A DNA stretch of 64,000 nucleotides from Bacteroidota bacterium (GCA_021815405.1 JAKAGV010000008.1:186001-250000), one strand, 5' to 3'; counted from the first letter of the stretch, positions 1-10,941 are shown. The notes: generated from the sequence alone by a model not told the origin. Numbers and translations are program-made.

Positions 1-1091
1 GCTGATGTCCTTTCTATTACTCTTTTTTCCAGTTCTTCTTTAGTCCGTTCAAGAGCCTCAAGGCTATATTTACGCTGAGTGCTGTCTCTTACTATTGCCA
101 AGCCTCCGATAACTTTCTTATCTTTATCAAACAAAGGTGAATAATATGCTTCAAAATATCCTTCCCTTCCAGTCTCAGGAACATAAAACCATCTGTCCTT
201 TGCAATAACATAATTTCCTTTTAATGTTTCGAAATAATATTTATCCTCGCCGATATCTTTTAAAAACGGCAATACCTCAAAAGCATTTCTGCCAAGCGTC
301 TTGGATTTACTTATTCCCATTATCGATTCCATACCAGGATTCCACAAAGTAAATCTGCATTGGTCGTCAAATGCTACTATTCCATCAATGCTGCTGTTTA
401 ATAACCTTTCGGAAAATTCCATCTCCCGTCGTATTGCTTCTTCAATTTTTTTCCTTTCAGAAATTTCTCTCTCAAGAATGTAGAAAACGGTTAAGAATAT
501 TACAGAACTTACAAGAGTACCGACAACGATAGTAATAAATGTATTTTTAACATTTGATACCAGCAGTTGGTCCTTGGACTGAAGCAGATTATACTCCTCT
601 GATTCGATTTGTGCAATTTGCTGGTAAATCTCATTCATATATTTTCTACCGGTTTTCTGTTTTAGCCTCGCAACTGCTTTATCAAAGCCCTCTTTCTCTT
701 GTATTTGAATAGTTGCTTGAAGGCTGAGAAACCGGTTCATTATTAAAGTATCAAGTCCATTCAGTCTCTTAATTTGTTCTTTGTTATTTTTTAAAAGGAT
801 TCGAAGGCTGCTCATATCGAGTTTTACATTGTTAATGCTCTTGTAAAACGGCTCAAGGTAAGATTCATCATCTGTTAAAAGAAATGATCTTTGCCCTTCT
901 TCAGCACTTACAATTTGAGCCAACACATCTTCTGTAGTGTTCAGAATATTGTAAGAATTAGCTCGCCATTCAGCGGTCTCAAAAACTTCATTAATGTTTC
1001 TGTAAGACACCACTCCTATTCCAATTATTAAAATTAGAATAAATAATAAACCGAGCTTTGGAGAATTTAATTCATTAAAAAAAGAAAACAT
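1..1091 (-). CDS. CHASE3/PAS membrane sensor, probable histidine kinase (3' part outside window)
   Basis: The ATG at 1091 opens a minus-strand frame with no stop down to base 1, about 363 codons; the ORF track omits it because it runs off the window. The protein has a membrane helix at about residues 13-30, a helical periplasmic region with the CHASE3-like patch EEGQRSFLLTDDESYL, a second membrane helix at about 184-206, then a PAS domain from about 228 (LNSSIDGIVAFDD, LWNPGMESIMG) with a PAC segment, and a helical linker (LEKRVIERTS) leading off the edge. This order is typical of hybrid or simple sensor histidine kinases of the CHASE3 type. The kinase or other output domain is not in the window, so the output is inferred. 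No linked response regulator is visible. Confidence 0.85.
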   Translation of the reverse strand, partial: MFSFFNELNSPKLGLLFILILIIGIGVVSYRNINEVFETAEWRANSYNILNTTEDVLAQIVSAEEGQRSFLLTDDESYLEPFYKSINNVKLDMSSLRILLKNNKEQIKRLNGLDTLIMNRFLSLQATIQIQEKEGFDKAVARLKQKTGRKYMNEIYQQIAQIESEEYNLLQSKDQLLVSNVKNTFITIVVGTLVSSVIFLTVFYILEREISERKKIEEAIRREMEFSERLLNSSIDGIVAFDDQCRFTLWNPGMESIMGISKSKTLGRNAFEVLPFLKDIGEDKYYFETLKGNYVIAKDRWFYVPETGREGYFEAYYSPLFDKDKKVIGGLAIVRDSTQRKYSLEALERTKEELEKRVIERTS

Positions 1092-1190
1092 AAGCAGCAT
1101 TCGCTATTAAAATGAAACCGAAATAAATAAGCATCGTCACTTAAATATCATTATTGGCATTAGATACACAATTACACTAAATAAGTTAAT

Positions 1191-1322
1191 TACAGCTGAA
1201 GTTAAGCAAAAAAAATAAAATGGTCCATTTGTCATTCCGAACTTGTTTCGGAATCTTTATTTTTAAGCTGTTTTTAGATGCTGAAACAAGTTCAGCATGA
1301 CAATTGCGTAACTTCAGTTACA
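1191..1322. repeat. MITE-like palindromic repeat, copy A
   Basis: About 130 bp ending in imperfect inverted repeats (GCTGAAGTTAAGCAAA and TTGCGTAACTTCAGTT). Inside are two hairpin modules: one around CCGAACTTGTTTCGG and one around GCTGAAACAAGTTCAGC. The same architecture recurs at 18489, 21156, 36961 and 63161. It carries no ORF. Confidence 0.85.
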
Positions 1323-1812
1323 GGATTAAAAGTATATTTTCTTAATAATATATTAAGAATAAAATTTAATAAATACTATTTTGAATTAGGTCCGTTAAAG
1401 GTAATTATCCCCCTTCAAGAAAGTAAAAAAAAAGAAATTGAACTTAAAGCATAAAAAGTTTAAATGCCAATGAAATCAATAACATTAAAATAAATTAATT
1501 TGTTTTAAAATATGGAATTTCTTTGTCACGATTCAAAATTTTTCTTATGTTAACCGTAAATCTTAAAATATTTGTTTAGTACATTTAGACAATAATTTAA
1601 TTGGTTAAAAGCAGAAATTTCGGTTATATTCAACCTCATGTTTTGCGGAAAACCTATCGCCCTTATTAAATAATTGTTAAATCTAAAAATTTACTTGATT
1701 GCAAAGAATGATCACTAAATATTTGCACTCAAAAAATTATAACAATTTTTAATCTTGAACTACGTTCAATATGTTAAATCACTAATTCCAAAAACAAACT
1801 CCAGGAGATAAA
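1323..1812. other. AT-rich intergenic stretch upstream of the TonB-dependent receptor
   Basis: No ORF or RNA gene is recognised here. It must hold the promoter of the receptor gene. Only the ribosome binding site (AGGAG, 8 bases before the ATG at 1813) is clear. TTTG- and TAxxTTTG-like words typical of Bacteroidota promoters occur, but none stands out enough to call. Confidence 0.5.
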
Positions 1813-4800
1813 ATGAAGTTAATGGCTACTAAGCTTTTTTCTTTTGCAGTTCTAGTTTTACTAATCTTGTCAAGCAATTCTTTGTTTGCACAAGGCGTAA
1901 CTACGGCTGCAATACACGGCACAATTACAGACGAGAAGGGTAATGCCTTGCCATCGGCAACAATAATGGCTGTGCATACCCCCACCGGAACTCAATATGG
2001 AACTACTGCAAGAATCGACGGCAAGTATAACATTTTGGGATTAAGAGTCGGAGGACCATACACAATTACAGTTTCTTATGTTGGCTACGAAACTCAGAAA
2101 AAAGAGAATGTATTTTTAACTTTAGGACAAAACTTAAAGTTAGATTTTAAGCTTACCACTTCCGCAGTTAAACTTTCAGAGGTAACTGTTGTCGGTCAGC
2201 GCAGTTCAATTATTAGCAGTTCAAGAACCGGTGCATTCCAGAACGTATCTGCAAAACAAATGGAAGAACTGCCTACAATCAGCAGAACATTCCAGAACTT
2301 TGCAAAACTCTCGCCGTTCTTCAGCGGAACAAATATGCAGGCTGCGGGCAGAAACAACCGCTACAATAATATTCAGATAGACGGAACCCAGTACAATGAT
2401 CTATTTGGTTTAGGTTCATCCGGAACACCTGGCGGACAAACAGGCGCCAATCCTATAAGTATGGATGCTATCCAAGCATTTCAGGTAGTTATCGCGCCAT
2501 ATGATGTTAGGTACGGCGGCTTTACTGGCGGTGGAATAAACGCAATTACACGCAGTGGTACCAACGCCTTCGAAGGTTCGGTATATGGTTACGGAAGAAA
2601 CCAGGACTTAGTTGGTCTCAGCCCTACTCCGCAAAAGACGAGATACGCGAATTTCACGGATGATCAATACGGCTTCCGTTTAGGCGGACCAATTATGAAG
2701 GATAAATTATTCTTCTTCACTAACGTTGAATTGACACAGCATACGGTACCTTTATCGAATGCTTCTTTAGGAGAGAATCCATTAGCCCAGGCATGGTCTG
2801 ACAGTTTGAGCAGTATCCTTGCCGCGCACGGTCTTAATCCCGGTAGTTACGCAAGTACAGATGTTAATCAGCCTAGTACTAAATTTTTCTTACGTTTTGA
2901 TTATAATATTGATGAAAACAATAAACTTACAATACGGAACAATTTTGTCCATTCTTACCAGGACAATTTAAATGACCGTACTACAACTAACGCGTTAAGT
3001 TTTGATACTTACAATTATAGAATAACTAACAATACTAATTCTACAGTATTGGAATTAAACAGCACACTCGGCAATACAATGTCGAATGAATTGATCTTAG
3101 GTTATACAAAAATCAGCGATGACAGAGGTCCAACACTTGCACCTTCACCGGAAATAAATGTTGTTATGCCGGGAGGATTTACTTTATACGCCGGAACAGA
3201 CAGATATTCATCGGCTAACAGCCTCAATCAGAATATTTTTGAATTTACTGATAACTTCACTTATATAAACGGAAACCACACATTTACATTCGGAACTCAT
3301 AATGAATTCTTCTCATTCAAGAATTTGTTTATTCGTTCATACTGGGGATATTATCAGTATAAAGTAAATTATCTCTCTGAACTTAATTTAGATAAACCAT
3401 CATGGTACCAGAGGGTATATTCAATTACTTCTGATCAACAGCCTGCCGCGCAATTTAGTGTTAACCAACTTGGTCTTTATGCTCAGGATGAATGGGCAAT
3501 TGCACCAAACGTTAAATTAACTTACGGCTTAAGAATAGATGTTCCTTATTTTCCAACCAAGCCGGCACAGAATGATTCAGTAAGTTACTATTTCCCAGGA
3601 TACAGCACGACCAATGTACCGAGCGGAAATATAATGTGGTCTCCGCGTATTGGATTTAACTGGGATGTTTTGGGCGAACATACAACCCAGGTAAGAGGCG
3701 GAATCGGTGTATTTGCAGGTCGAGTTCCATATGTGTGGATGTCTAATAATTATGGTAATACTGGAACAATGCTTGCAGAAATTGATCGATATAATCAGAC
3801 AACAGGCTTTGTTGCTACGCCTACCGGTCAACCTGGTTTAGCCCCTGGTTCAGTAGCTAAAACCACTTCGGAAATTGATCTTGTTGATCCGAATTTAAAA
3901 ATGCCTCAAGTACTCAGACTTGATGTAGGTGTTGATCATCAATTACCATTTAACATAACCGGAACTGTTGAAGCTCAATATTCTAAAACTTTGTATGATA
4001 TGCTTTATAAAGAAGTCAACCTGAATCCTGCTATTGGAACGTTACCAGACGGTAGAACTCTTTACAGCGGTACCAACAGTGGAAATGGTAATTTCTACGG
4101 TGTATATTATTTAACTAATACTACCGAAGGCTATCAATATAACTTAAGCGTTCAATTACAGAGAAATGTTGCAAGAGGAATTTCAGGAAATATCGGTTAT
4201 ACATTCCAAAGATCATTTGATCAAAACGGTGTTCTATCTTCACAGGCACAATCCCAGTTGAGATACAACCCGATTGTTAATGATCCTAACAATCCGGCTT
4301 TGACCACTTCAGATTTCGAAATCAGGAATAGAATCTTTGTATCTTTAGCTTATACTCACGAGTTCTTTAAAGATGCACCAACAAGTATTTCACTCTTCTA
4401 CAATGGTCAATCAGGAACTCCGTTCTCCTTCACTGTTTACGGTGACTTAAACCATGATGGCTTTGACGGAAACGATTTGTTTTACATTCCTAAAAATGAT
4501 GGCGATATAGAGCTCGGAACTGTAAAGAACGGAGTTTATACAAAAGCTCCTCAAAGTACTTATAATGCACTAGATGCAATGATAAATGGAAACTCTTATC
4601 TTTCTTCGCATAGAGGACAGATATCTCAGAGAAACGCAACAACTTATCCTTGGAGGAATGAGCTTGATTTAAGAATCGCTCAGGATATTCCCTCTATTTA
4701 TCAAGGTCATATAATTTCAATTTCTCTTGATATTCTAAATGTACTTAATTTGATCAACAGCAATTGGGGCTGGGATGTCAGCGGTGGTTATAATAACAAT

Positions 4801-4938
4801 TCAATTGTTTCTTACCAGGGAATGGATAATGCTACCGGACAACCGGTTTACAGCTATAACCCTGCTTATAAACCATGGAACTATAATGATCTTACATCCC
4901 GCTGGACAATGCAGCTTGGATTAAGATATACATTTTAA
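1813..4938 (+). CDS. TonB-dependent receptor, Oar-like, with carboxypeptidase-regulatory-like N-terminal domain
   Basis: A 1041-residue outer-membrane protein. It begins with a signal peptide (cleavage near residue 26, after LFAQ), followed by a carboxypeptidase-regulatory-like beta domain at about 30-110 (GTITDEKGNALPSATI, YVGYE), a plug region (VSAKQMEELP, DGTQYNDLFG, GGINAITRSGTN) and a long 22-strand type barrel ending in LGLRYTF with the terminal aromatic expected for BAM-dependent proteins. Oar-like receptors of this layout import large ligands or act in secretion in the FCB group; the substrate cannot be read from sequence. AGGAG supports the start and an intrinsic terminator follows, so it is probably monocistronic. 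No TonB, ExbB or SusD partner is adjacent. Confidence 0.92.
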   Translation: MKLMATKLFSFAVLVLLILSSNSLFAQGVTTAAIHGTITDEKGNALPSATIMAVHTPTGTQYGTTARIDGKYNILGLRVGGPYTITVSYVGYETQKKENVFLTLGQNLKLDFKLTTSAVKLSEVTVVGQRSSIISSSRTGAFQNVSAKQMEELPTISRTFQNFAKLSPFFSGTNMQAAGRNNRYNNIQIDGTQYNDLFGLGSSGTPGGQTGANPISMDAIQAFQVVIAPYDVRYGGFTGGGINAITRSGTNAFEGSVYGYGRNQDLVGLSPTPQKTRYANFTDDQYGFRLGGPIMKDKLFFFTNVELTQHTVPLSNASLGENPLAQAWSDSLSSILAAHGLNPGSYASTDVNQPSTKFFLRFDYNIDENNKLTIRNNFVHSYQDNLNDRTTTNALSFDTYNYRITNNTNSTVLELNSTLGNTMSNELILGYTKISDDRGPTLAPSPEINVVMPGGFTLYAGTDRYSSANSLNQNIFEFTDNFTYINGNHTFTFGTHNEFFSFKNLFIRSYWGYYQYKVNYLSELNLDKPSWYQRVYSITSDQQPAAQFSVNQLGLYAQDEWAIAPNVKLTYGLRIDVPYFPTKPAQNDSVSYYFPGYSTTNVPSGNIMWSPRIGFNWDVLGEHTTQVRGGIGVFAGRVPYVWMSNNYGNTGTMLAEIDRYNQTTGFVATPTGQPGLAPGSVAKTTSEIDLVDPNLKMPQVLRLDVGVDHQLPFNITGTVEAQYSKTLYDMLYKEVNLNPAIGTLPDGRTLYSGTNSGNGNFYGVYYLTNTTEGYQYNLSVQLQRNVARGISGNIGYTFQRSFDQNGVLSSQAQSQLRYNPIVNDPNNPALTTSDFEIRNRIFVSLAYTHEFFKDAPTSISLFYNGQSGTPFSFTVYGDLNHDGFDGNDLFYIPKNDGDIELGTVKNGVYTKAPQSTYNALDAMINGNSYLSSHRGQISQRNATTYPWRNELDLRIAQDIPSIYQGHIISISLDILNVLNLINSNWGWDVSGGYNNNSIVSYQGMDNATGQPVYSYNPAYKPWNYNDLTSRWTMQLGLRYTF

Positions 4939-4961
4939 TTCCCAGCATAAATTAAAAAAGA

Positions 4962-4994
4962 TAAGCCTCCGGATATTCCGGAGGCTTTTTTATT
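4962..4994 (+). terminator. Intrinsic terminator of the TonB-dependent receptor gene
   Basis: A perfect 11-bp stem (AAGCCTCCGGA / TCCGGAGGCTT) with a 3-base loop followed by a run of T, starting 24 bases after the receptor stop codon. Confidence 0.9.
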
Positions 4995-5078
4995 TAAGTA
5001 CTTATATTATGTGACGTTGTGCACTGTACAGATAATAATTTATTCCAATCTTTTCAGCCGGAATTTTTAGTTATTATT

Positions 5079-5237
5079 ATGATGATGTGGATACTAATTT
5101 TGCTTCTCTTCCTTTTTTGGCTGGCTGGCATTATTTTAAAATTTTCAGCTGGCTGGTTTTTGCACATTATCCTAATTGTAGCCGTTATCCTCCTTGTAAT
5201 CAATCTTTTAAGAACAACAAAAGCTAAGTCTGTTTGA
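5079..5237 (+). CDS. Small two-helix membrane protein, lmo0937/DUF5670-like
   Basis: A protein of about 52 residues, starting at one of three successive ATG codons. It has two hydrophobic helices joined by a short glycine-containing turn (LAGIILKFSAGWFLHIILIV) and a basic tail (LLRTTKAK). This matches the lmo0937-type family of tiny membrane proteins, whose role is not established and which are often stress-linked. The longer track ORF from 5019 begins with residues unlike the family, so I prefer the internal start. No clear ribosome binding site is seen. It converges with rlpA, two bases apart. Confidence 0.7.
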   Translation: MMMWILILLLFLFWLAGIILKFSAGWFLHIILIVAVILLVINLLRTTKAKSV

Positions 5238-5239
5238 CT

Positions 5240-5713
5240 TTATTTTTCACCTTGCCTTAAAACTTCTATAATAACATTTGCAGTACCTTTGGAAATCATT
5301 CCTAGTTTCTTAGCTGCCGCGTAAGAAACATCAATAATTCTTCCCTTCTTTATCGGACCTCTATCATTTATTCTTAATAGAATAGATTTGCTATTCTCGG
5401 TATTTATTACACGTACAATTGAATTGAAGGGCAGTTCAGGTTCTGCAGCAGTCATGTCATTCATGTCGTATAGTTCACCGTTTGAAGTTCTTCTTCCGTT
5501 GAATTCATCTGAATAATAGGAGGCGATACCGGAATAAGTTTTCAGCGGCTTGACATTTTCGTATAAAGCTAAATCATTTTCATTAGAGGATATATTATTT
5601 TTCTCCTTTATTCTGGCATTCTCATTTACTCTTTTTACTGAGGTAAATCTCGGAACACTGCTGCATGCAGCTAAAGTCAACGTGAATAATATAAGAAAGA
5701 GATATTTTGTCAT
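5240..5713 (-). CDS. rlpA: RlpA-like septal ring lytic transglycosylase lipoprotein
   Basis: 157 residues. A lipoprotein signal with lipobox LAAC (cysteine at residue 17) anchors it to the envelope. After a linker comes a double-psi beta-barrel domain at about 60-153 (GIASYYSDEFNGRRTSNGE, LRINDRGP, IDVSYAAAKKLGM), which is the RlpA signature. RlpA proteins bind or cleave denuded glycan strands of peptidoglycan at the septum. No SPOR domain is present, as in many short family members. The ATG at 5713 has no evident Shine-Dalgarno sequence. Confidence 0.9.
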   Translation of the reverse strand: MTKYLFLILFTLTLAACSSVPRFTSVKRVNENARIKEKNNISSNENDLALYENVKPLKTYSGIASYYSDEFNGRRTSNGELYDMNDMTAAEPELPFNSIVRVINTENSKSILLRINDRGPIKKGRIIDVSYAAAKKLGMISKGTANVIIEVLRQGEK

Positions 5714-5797
5714 TAATATTAGAATTATGAGCTAGAGCTTGCACTTCATTATTAGACTAAGTTATCTAACTTTTATTTCCCTATTATACAAGATGCA

Positions 5798-6487
5798 CTA
5801 AAGCATCGAAGCACATTTAATAATCGCTGTTTCAGAACGAAGACGATTCTCAGTTAGTTTAAATATCTGTTGTTTATCAAAGAGCTGAAGTTCTTTTTCT
5901 GTAAAACCACCTTCTGGACCGAATAAAAAATAAAAGTTTTCCTTCGGATTCCTTTTAAGATTACCAAATTGATTTTCTGATTTTTGATCAAATATAATCT
6001 TTTCTCCCGCAAGTTCATTTATCAATTTCACTGAATCGATTAAAGATATTTTCGGAAGGAAACTTCTAAGCGATTGCTTCATTGCAGAAAGAGCAATCTT
6101 ATTCCAGCGTTCAAGCTTAGATGATGTGGAAATCGTTCTTTCGGATTCAAATATTAAAAAGTTTGTTATTCCAAGCTCAACGCACTTTTCGAGAGCAAAC
6201 TCAAACCTTTCAGGATTTTTTAACTTTGGGATGCAAAAGTGGATATTATCAAAATTATTTATGTAGGTAAATGTTTTTTCCAGTGAAAGTTTGAACTGTT
6301 CTTTACTGGTCTCAACTATCTTTGCAGAAAATATTTTTCCTTCACCGTTTGTAATGAATAAAATATCGCCAAGACGATGTCTCATTACCCTAAAAGCATG
6401 TTTGAACTCATCGTCAGTTAAAATTATTTCTTCACCGCAATTTTCGGGAAGAGAATAATAAAGTTCTATATCAGAAAGATAATCCAA
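5798..6487 (-). CDS. rsmE: 16S rRNA (uracil-1498-N3)-methyltransferase RsmE
   Basis: 229 residues. It is expected to methylate U1498 of 16S rRNA using S-adenosylmethionine, as RsmE of the SPOUT knot family. The N-terminal PUA-like part reads DDEFKHAFRVMRHRLGD. The C-terminal knot has LFGPEGGFTEKEL and LRSETAIIKCASML, the family cofactor motifs. No in-frame ATG gives a complete N terminus, so the start is probably TTG at 6487. The gene overlaps the end of the upstream barrel gene by 17 bases, implying co-transcription and coupled translation. Confidence 0.9.
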   Translation of the reverse strand: MDYLSDIELYYSLPENCGEEIILTDDEFKHAFRVMRHRLGDILFITNGEGKIFSAKIVETSKEQFKLSLEKTFTYINNFDNIHFCIPKLKNPERFEFALEKCVELGITNFLIFESERTISTSSKLERWNKIALSAMKQSLRSFLPKISLIDSVKLINELAGEKIIFDQKSENQFGNLKRNPKENFYFLFGPEGGFTEKELQLFDKQQIFKLTENRLRSETAIIKCASML

Positions 6488-7802
6488 GTCCTAAAATAAA
6501 TTGTGGTTGTCCTAAATCATTAAATGCGTATTCAAGCCTAAGAAGATTATACGGCAGCACTAAGAAAATAAGTCCTGTTCCATAGCCGCTGTAAAGATGC
6601 CGGATGCTGAGCGGCTGCCCCCAGTTTGTAACTGTTCCGGTATCGGAAAATAATTCTGCATAAACTGCAAATCTGTAAGTGAGCAGAGACTTTGGAATTA
6701 TCGGCACAAAATCAAAATTAATATTTAAATCTTTTATTAAAGGATAATTAAATTCGACGGAACCAAAATATAAATTATTCCCTTCCATCTCTTTATTAAA
6801 ATAACCTCTTATTCTTTCATCGTAACCGAAGTAAGAATAATTATAATAAGGTACAAGCTTACCGAAGGTCATTCGAGTTGCCAATCTAAATTTAAATCTT
6901 AAGTCGTCGCCGATGACAAAATATTTTCGCAAATCTATATTGGCAATCTGATAATTTATATCATTTAATCCAAGTCCCTCAAAAAAGTAACTTGCATTAG
7001 CATAAGTGCCGACTGCCGGAAATTGTGTTAAATCTCTTGTATCGTATGAATAGCTGGCACCAAGAGAATACTGTCTATCAATTCTGTTGTTAGAAGCAGA
7101 AATTCCCTTAATAAACACAGGATTCTCCACATAATCATAACCAACTTGTAAATCAAACCGGTTGAATAGATTAAATCGTTTTCCTAAATCGATGTAGCCG
7201 CCAATAAATTTTTGATTGAAGTCCTTACCATATAAATTAAAAGCATTTTCACTTTTGTTTTTTGCATTTTGGTAATAGACTTCCATGTCAAGGTAAATTT
7301 CTTGGCTCCGGATGATATACGGTCTGTTGTATTCTAAAATTAATTTGGGATCGTAGCCGAAAGCTGCAATTGCTCGCAGAGTTTCATTCTCACCTCTAAA
7401 ATTTCTGACTACAAAATCTAATCCGTAGGAAATCTTTTTCCAATCTTTATCTTGGAACTCAAGAAAAGGAATTGGATAGATGTACCAGCTTTCTGAAACA
7501 AATATCAACAAAAAATTTTCATTGCCAACTCTGTATGGAATTAGGCTAACCCAGGTGAAAATACCTAAACTATAAATTCTGTTGGAATTGTATTCAGCAA
7601 TCTTTGGAGTTAAGGTATCTCCCACGCCGAACGTCAATTCCCTAGTAATCACATCGGGATCAGTAATTTTGTTTCCTTCAATTTGGATCGAATCTATTTT
7701 TATAGCGTAGTTACCGTGGTAATAAACAGTATCCATACTTCTACAAAAAGCTATTTGTGAAATTGAAAACAAGATTAGGGTGGCAAAAAGAAATTTTAGC
7801 AT
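6471..7802 (-). CDS. BamA/TamA-like outer-membrane protein (POTRA plus Omp85 barrel)
   Basis: 443 residues from the ATG at 7802; the track adds a TTG codon before it. A signal peptide (about 1-22) is followed by one POTRA domain at about 35-110 (IDSIQIEGNKITDPDVITREL, the usual POTRA opening) and then a surface-antigen barrel with many alternating strands and an L4/L6-like GYDERIRGYFN segment, ending LGLGLSF. One POTRA is fewer than the five of BamA, so this is more likely a small Omp85 paralogue for insertion or transport than the essential BamA. An AAGG lies 8 bases before the ATG. Confidence 0.85.
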   Translation of the reverse strand: MLKFLFATLILFSISQIAFCRSMDTVYYHGNYAIKIDSIQIEGNKITDPDVITRELTFGVGDTLTPKIAEYNSNRIYSLGIFTWVSLIPYRVGNENFLLIFVSESWYIYPIPFLEFQDKDWKKISYGLDFVVRNFRGENETLRAIAAFGYDPKLILEYNRPYIIRSQEIYLDMEVYYQNAKNKSENAFNLYGKDFNQKFIGGYIDLGKRFNLFNRFDLQVGYDYVENPVFIKGISASNNRIDRQYSLGASYSYDTRDLTQFPAVGTYANASYFFEGLGLNDINYQIANIDLRKYFVIGDDLRFKFRLATRMTFGKLVPYYNYSYFGYDERIRGYFNKEMEGNNLYFGSVEFNYPLIKDLNINFDFVPIIPKSLLTYRFAVYAELFSDTGTVTNWGQPLSIRHLYSGYGTGLIFLVLPYNLLRLEYAFNDLGQPQFILGLGLSF

Positions 7803-7860
7803 CAAGCCTTAATGCTTTTACTTAAACAATTCGTATAAAATTTTTTCGTGAAATTTCAAC

Positions 7861-7940
7861 TTATTCTCTCGCTCGTAATCGTACTCTTAATCTATATCTG
7901 ATTAAAGCATGTAAAAGCATGATTACGATTAAGAGAATAA
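7861..7940. repeat. Palindromic intergenic repeat (GATTACGATTAAGAG family)
   Basis: Inverted arms TTATTCTCT..AATCGTACTCTTAATC and GATTACGATTAAGAGAATAA surround an inner palindrome (GCATGTAAAAGCATG). Related sequence sits at 36855-36945 and 55103-55170. It lies between gcvP and the barrel gene and might also serve as a terminator. Confidence 0.7.
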
Positions 7941-7955
7941 GAAATATTATTAGAG

Positions 7956-10856
7956 TTAAGAGACTGTCTCTTCAATATAATCAGAAATCGGATTGCAGCT
8001 ACAAATCAAATTTCGATCTCCGTAAGCATTATTGATTCTGCTGACGCTCGGCCAGAATTTATTTACTTTCAGCCAGGCTGCCGGATAAGCTGCTTTCTCT
8101 CTAGAATACTGATGATTCCATTCATCTGATATTACACTTCTTGCAGTATGCGGAGAATTTTTCAAAACATTATCGATAACATCAGCTTTTCCATTTTCGA
8201 TTTCTTTCATCTCATTATATATTGAAATCATTACATCACAAAATCTATCAAGCTCAGGTTTTGATTCGCTTTCAGTTGGCTCGACCATTAAAGTTCCGTG
8301 AACTGGGAACGATACAGTTGGTGCATGAAAGCCATAATCCATAAGCCTTTTGGCGATATCTTCAACTTCAATTTGAGCGGAGGATTTAAAATCTCTCATA
8401 TCGAATATCAACTCATGAGCAACTCTTCCTTTAGCTCCGGTATAAAGTGTTTTGAAGTAAGGCTCTAATTTTGCTTTAATATAGTTTGCATTCAAGATAG
8501 AAATAATGGAAGCTTTTTTAAGCCCTTGAGCACCCATCATTTTAATATAAGCATAGGATATTACAAGAATATCCGCACTTCCCCACGGCGCTGACGATAC
8601 AGCACTAATTCCTTTTTCATGACCAAGATTAACCACAACATGCGACGGAAGAAAAGGTACAAGATGTTTTGCTACTCCAATCGGACCCATGCCTGGACCT
8701 CCGCCTCCATGTGGAATGCAGAATGTTTTATGCAAATTAAGATGACAGACATCTGCGCCAATTTCAGCCGGACTTGTTAATCCTACTTGCGCATTCATGT
8801 TTGCACCGTCCATATAAACCTGTCCGCCATTATCATGAATGATTTCACATATCTCTCGGATATTTTCTTCAAACACACCGTGAGTCGATGGATAGGTTAT
8901 AAGAAGTGCAGCAAGATTATTTTTATATTCATTAGCCTTTTTCTTCAGATCACTTATATCAACATTGCCCTTCTCATCGCAATTCACAACAACCACTTTC
9001 ATACCTGCCATTACTGCGCTTGCAGGATTCGTTCCATGAGCAGAAGAAGGAATTACAACAACGTTTCGGTGCTGTTCTCCTTTATTTTTCAAATATTCTT
9101 TGATTACCATCATTCCCGTATACTCGCCTTGGGCTCCGGAATTTGGCTGAAGCGAAATAGCATCAAAGCCTGTAATTTCGCATAGCTGCTTTTCTAATTC
9201 TTTAAAAAGAAATTGATAGCCCACAGCTTGATCAAGCGGTGCAAACGGATGTATACTGCTGAATTCAGGCAATGTAATTCCAATCATTTCTGTTGTTGCA
9301 TTCAGTTTCATGGTGCATGAACCGAGAGGAATCATAGAATGAACTAATGACAAGTCCTTGTTCTCCAACCGCTTCATATAACGGAGTATTTCTGTTTCCG
9401 AATGGTATGTATTGAATACCGGATGCTGGAGATATTTGCTTTGTCGAGTAAAATTTTTAGGGAATGCAATTTGAACTTCATCTTGAAATTTTTGTAAATC
9501 CTTTTCAGTAATTTTCTGATTTGCAGTTTCTGAAAAGACGGAAATAATTTCTTTAACATCTTCGAGTTCCGTTGCCTCGTTTAATGAAATTCCAATTTCA
9601 TTATCATTGATGTACCTGAAGTTCATCCCTTTCGTTTCTGCTAAGCTTCTGATTGATTTAATTTTGCTTTTTGATTTATCATCAAATCTAATCTTTAGAG
9701 TATCAAAATAATTTTGATTTGTCTGATTGTATTCAAGTTTTTTTAATGACAAATCAAGTACTTTGGTTAGCAAATGAATTTTTTCGGCAATAGCTTTTAA
9801 TCCATCCGGACCATGATATACAGCGTACATTCCTGCTATTACTGCAAGTAGTACCTGCGATGTACAAATATTGCTTGTAGCCTTTTCTCTTCTTATATGC
9901 TGTTCTCTTGTTTGAAGAGCCATTCTGTATGCATGATTTCCGCTTGCATCAACAGAGACGCCAATAATTCTTCCGGGCAGTTGTCTTTTAAATTCATCTT
10001 TGGTTGCAAAGTAAGCAGCGTGTGGTCCGCCATAGCCCATCGGAACTCCAAATCGCTGAGTATTTCCGACGACAATATCCGCTCCAAACTCTCCTGGAGA
10101 CGTTAGCAGAGTAAGACTAAGTAAATCAGCAGCAACTACCGCAAAGGTGTTATTCTGATGAGCATGCTCGAATAATTTTTTATAATCATAAAACTCACCG
10201 TTTTCGGCAGGATATTGAAGCAGCATTCCGAAAATCTTTTCGCTGAATTCAAGTTTTGAATGGTCACCGATTTGAAGCTCAATTCCAAATGGCTTTGATC
10301 GTGTTCGTAAAACATCAATCGTCTGAGGATAGCATTGTTCAGAGACAAAGAATACATTTGCATCGTGAGATTTTCTCATAGAATAAAGCATCGTCATCGC
10401 TTCAGCAGCGGCAGTTCCCTCATCAAGAAGAGAAGCGTTTGCAATCTCCATCCCGGTTAAATCGATTACCATAGTTTGGAAGTTAAGCAGCGCTTCAAGT
10501 CTTCCTTGAGAAATTTCAGCTTGATATGGCGTGTATTGAGTGTACCATCCCGGATTCTCTAAAATATTTCTCTGTATTACTGCCGGAGTAATCGTTGGAT
10601 GGTAGCCCATACCTATGTATGATTTAAATATCCTGTTCTTGCTGGCAACATCTTTAAGGTGCTCTATAAATTTATATTCGGTTAACGGTTGGTCTAATTC
10701 TAATTCTTTTTTAAGTTGAATATTTTGGGGAATTGTAGAATTGATCAGTTCTTCTAAACTGCCTACTCCGATTGTCCGAAGCATCTCGTGGATTTCTTCG
10801 GCATTAGGACCGATGTGTCTGTTAACAAATTGATCCGGATGATTAAATTTACTCAT
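7956..10856 (-). CDS. gcvP: Glycine dehydrogenase (decarboxylating), P-protein of the glycine cleavage system
   Basis: 966 residues, the length of single-chain P-proteins that fuse the alpha and beta halves. It decarboxylates glycine with pyridoxal phosphate and passes the aminomethyl group to lipoyl-GcvH. Visible landmarks are the N-terminal [26 protein letters not shown], the glycine-rich [13 protein letters not shown] and the PLP-lysine segment [20 protein letters not shown]. The ATG at 10856 is clear. No gcvT, gcvH or lpd is in the window, and no glycine riboswitch is seen in the 85 bases upstream. Confidence 0.97.
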   Translation of the reverse strand: MSKFNHPDQFVNRHIGPNAEEIHEMLRTIGVGSLEELINSTIPQNIQLKKELELDQPLTEYKFIEHLKDVASKNRIFKSYIGMGYHPTITPAVIQRNILENPGWYTQYTPYQAEISQGRLEALLNFQTMVIDLTGMEIANASLLDEGTAAAEAMTMLYSMRKSHDANVFFVSEQCYPQTIDVLRTRSKPFGIELQIGDHSKLEFSEKIFGMLLQYPAENGEFYDYKKLFEHAHQNNTFAVVAADLLSLTLLTSPGEFGADIVVGNTQRFGVPMGYGGPHAAYFATKDEFKRQLPGRIIGVSVDASGNHAYRMALQTREQHIRREKATSNICTSQVLLAVIAGMYAVYHGPDGLKAIAEKIHLLTKVLDLSLKKLEYNQTNQNYFDTLKIRFDDKSKSKIKSIRSLAETKGMNFRYINDNEIGISLNEATELEDVKEIISVFSETANQKITEKDLQKFQDEVQIAFPKNFTRQSKYLQHPVFNTYHSETEILRYMKRLENKDLSLVHSMIPLGSCTMKLNATTEMIGITLPEFSSIHPFAPLDQAVGYQFLFKELEKQLCEITGFDAISLQPNSGAQGEYTGMMVIKEYLKNKGEQHRNVVVIPSSAHGTNPASAVMAGMKVVVVNCDEKGNVDISDLKKKANEYKNNLAALLITYPSTHGVFEENIREICEIIHDNGGQVYMDGANMNAQVGLTSPAEIGADVCHLNLHKTFCIPHGGGGPGMGPIGVAKHLVPFLPSHVVVNLGHEKGISAVSSAPWGSADILVISYAYIKMMGAQGLKKASIISILNANYIKAKLEPYFKTLYTGAKGRVAHELIFDMRDFKSSAQIEVEDIAKRLMDYGFHAPTVSFPVHGTLMVEPTESESKPELDRFCDVMISIYNEMKEIENGKADVIDNVLKNSPHTARSVISDEWNHQYSREKAAYPAAWLKVNKFWPSVSRINNAYGDRNLICSCNPISDYIEETVS

Positions 10857-10941
10857 AAAATTGAAATTCTTTCTGAATAAAAGTTGAAAAATTTAGTGTT
10901 GAAAAATAAGGAAAGTTTGTCACCTAAAAAATGAAAATTGC

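Noticed and set aside
301-483. 60-codon plus ORF
   Set aside because: Antisense to the PAS domain of the cut sensor gene, which is clearly the real frame.
10857-10941. Glycine riboswitch upstream of gcvP
   Set aside because: Only 85 AT-rich bases separate gcvP from rnc, with no tandem aptamer-like structure.
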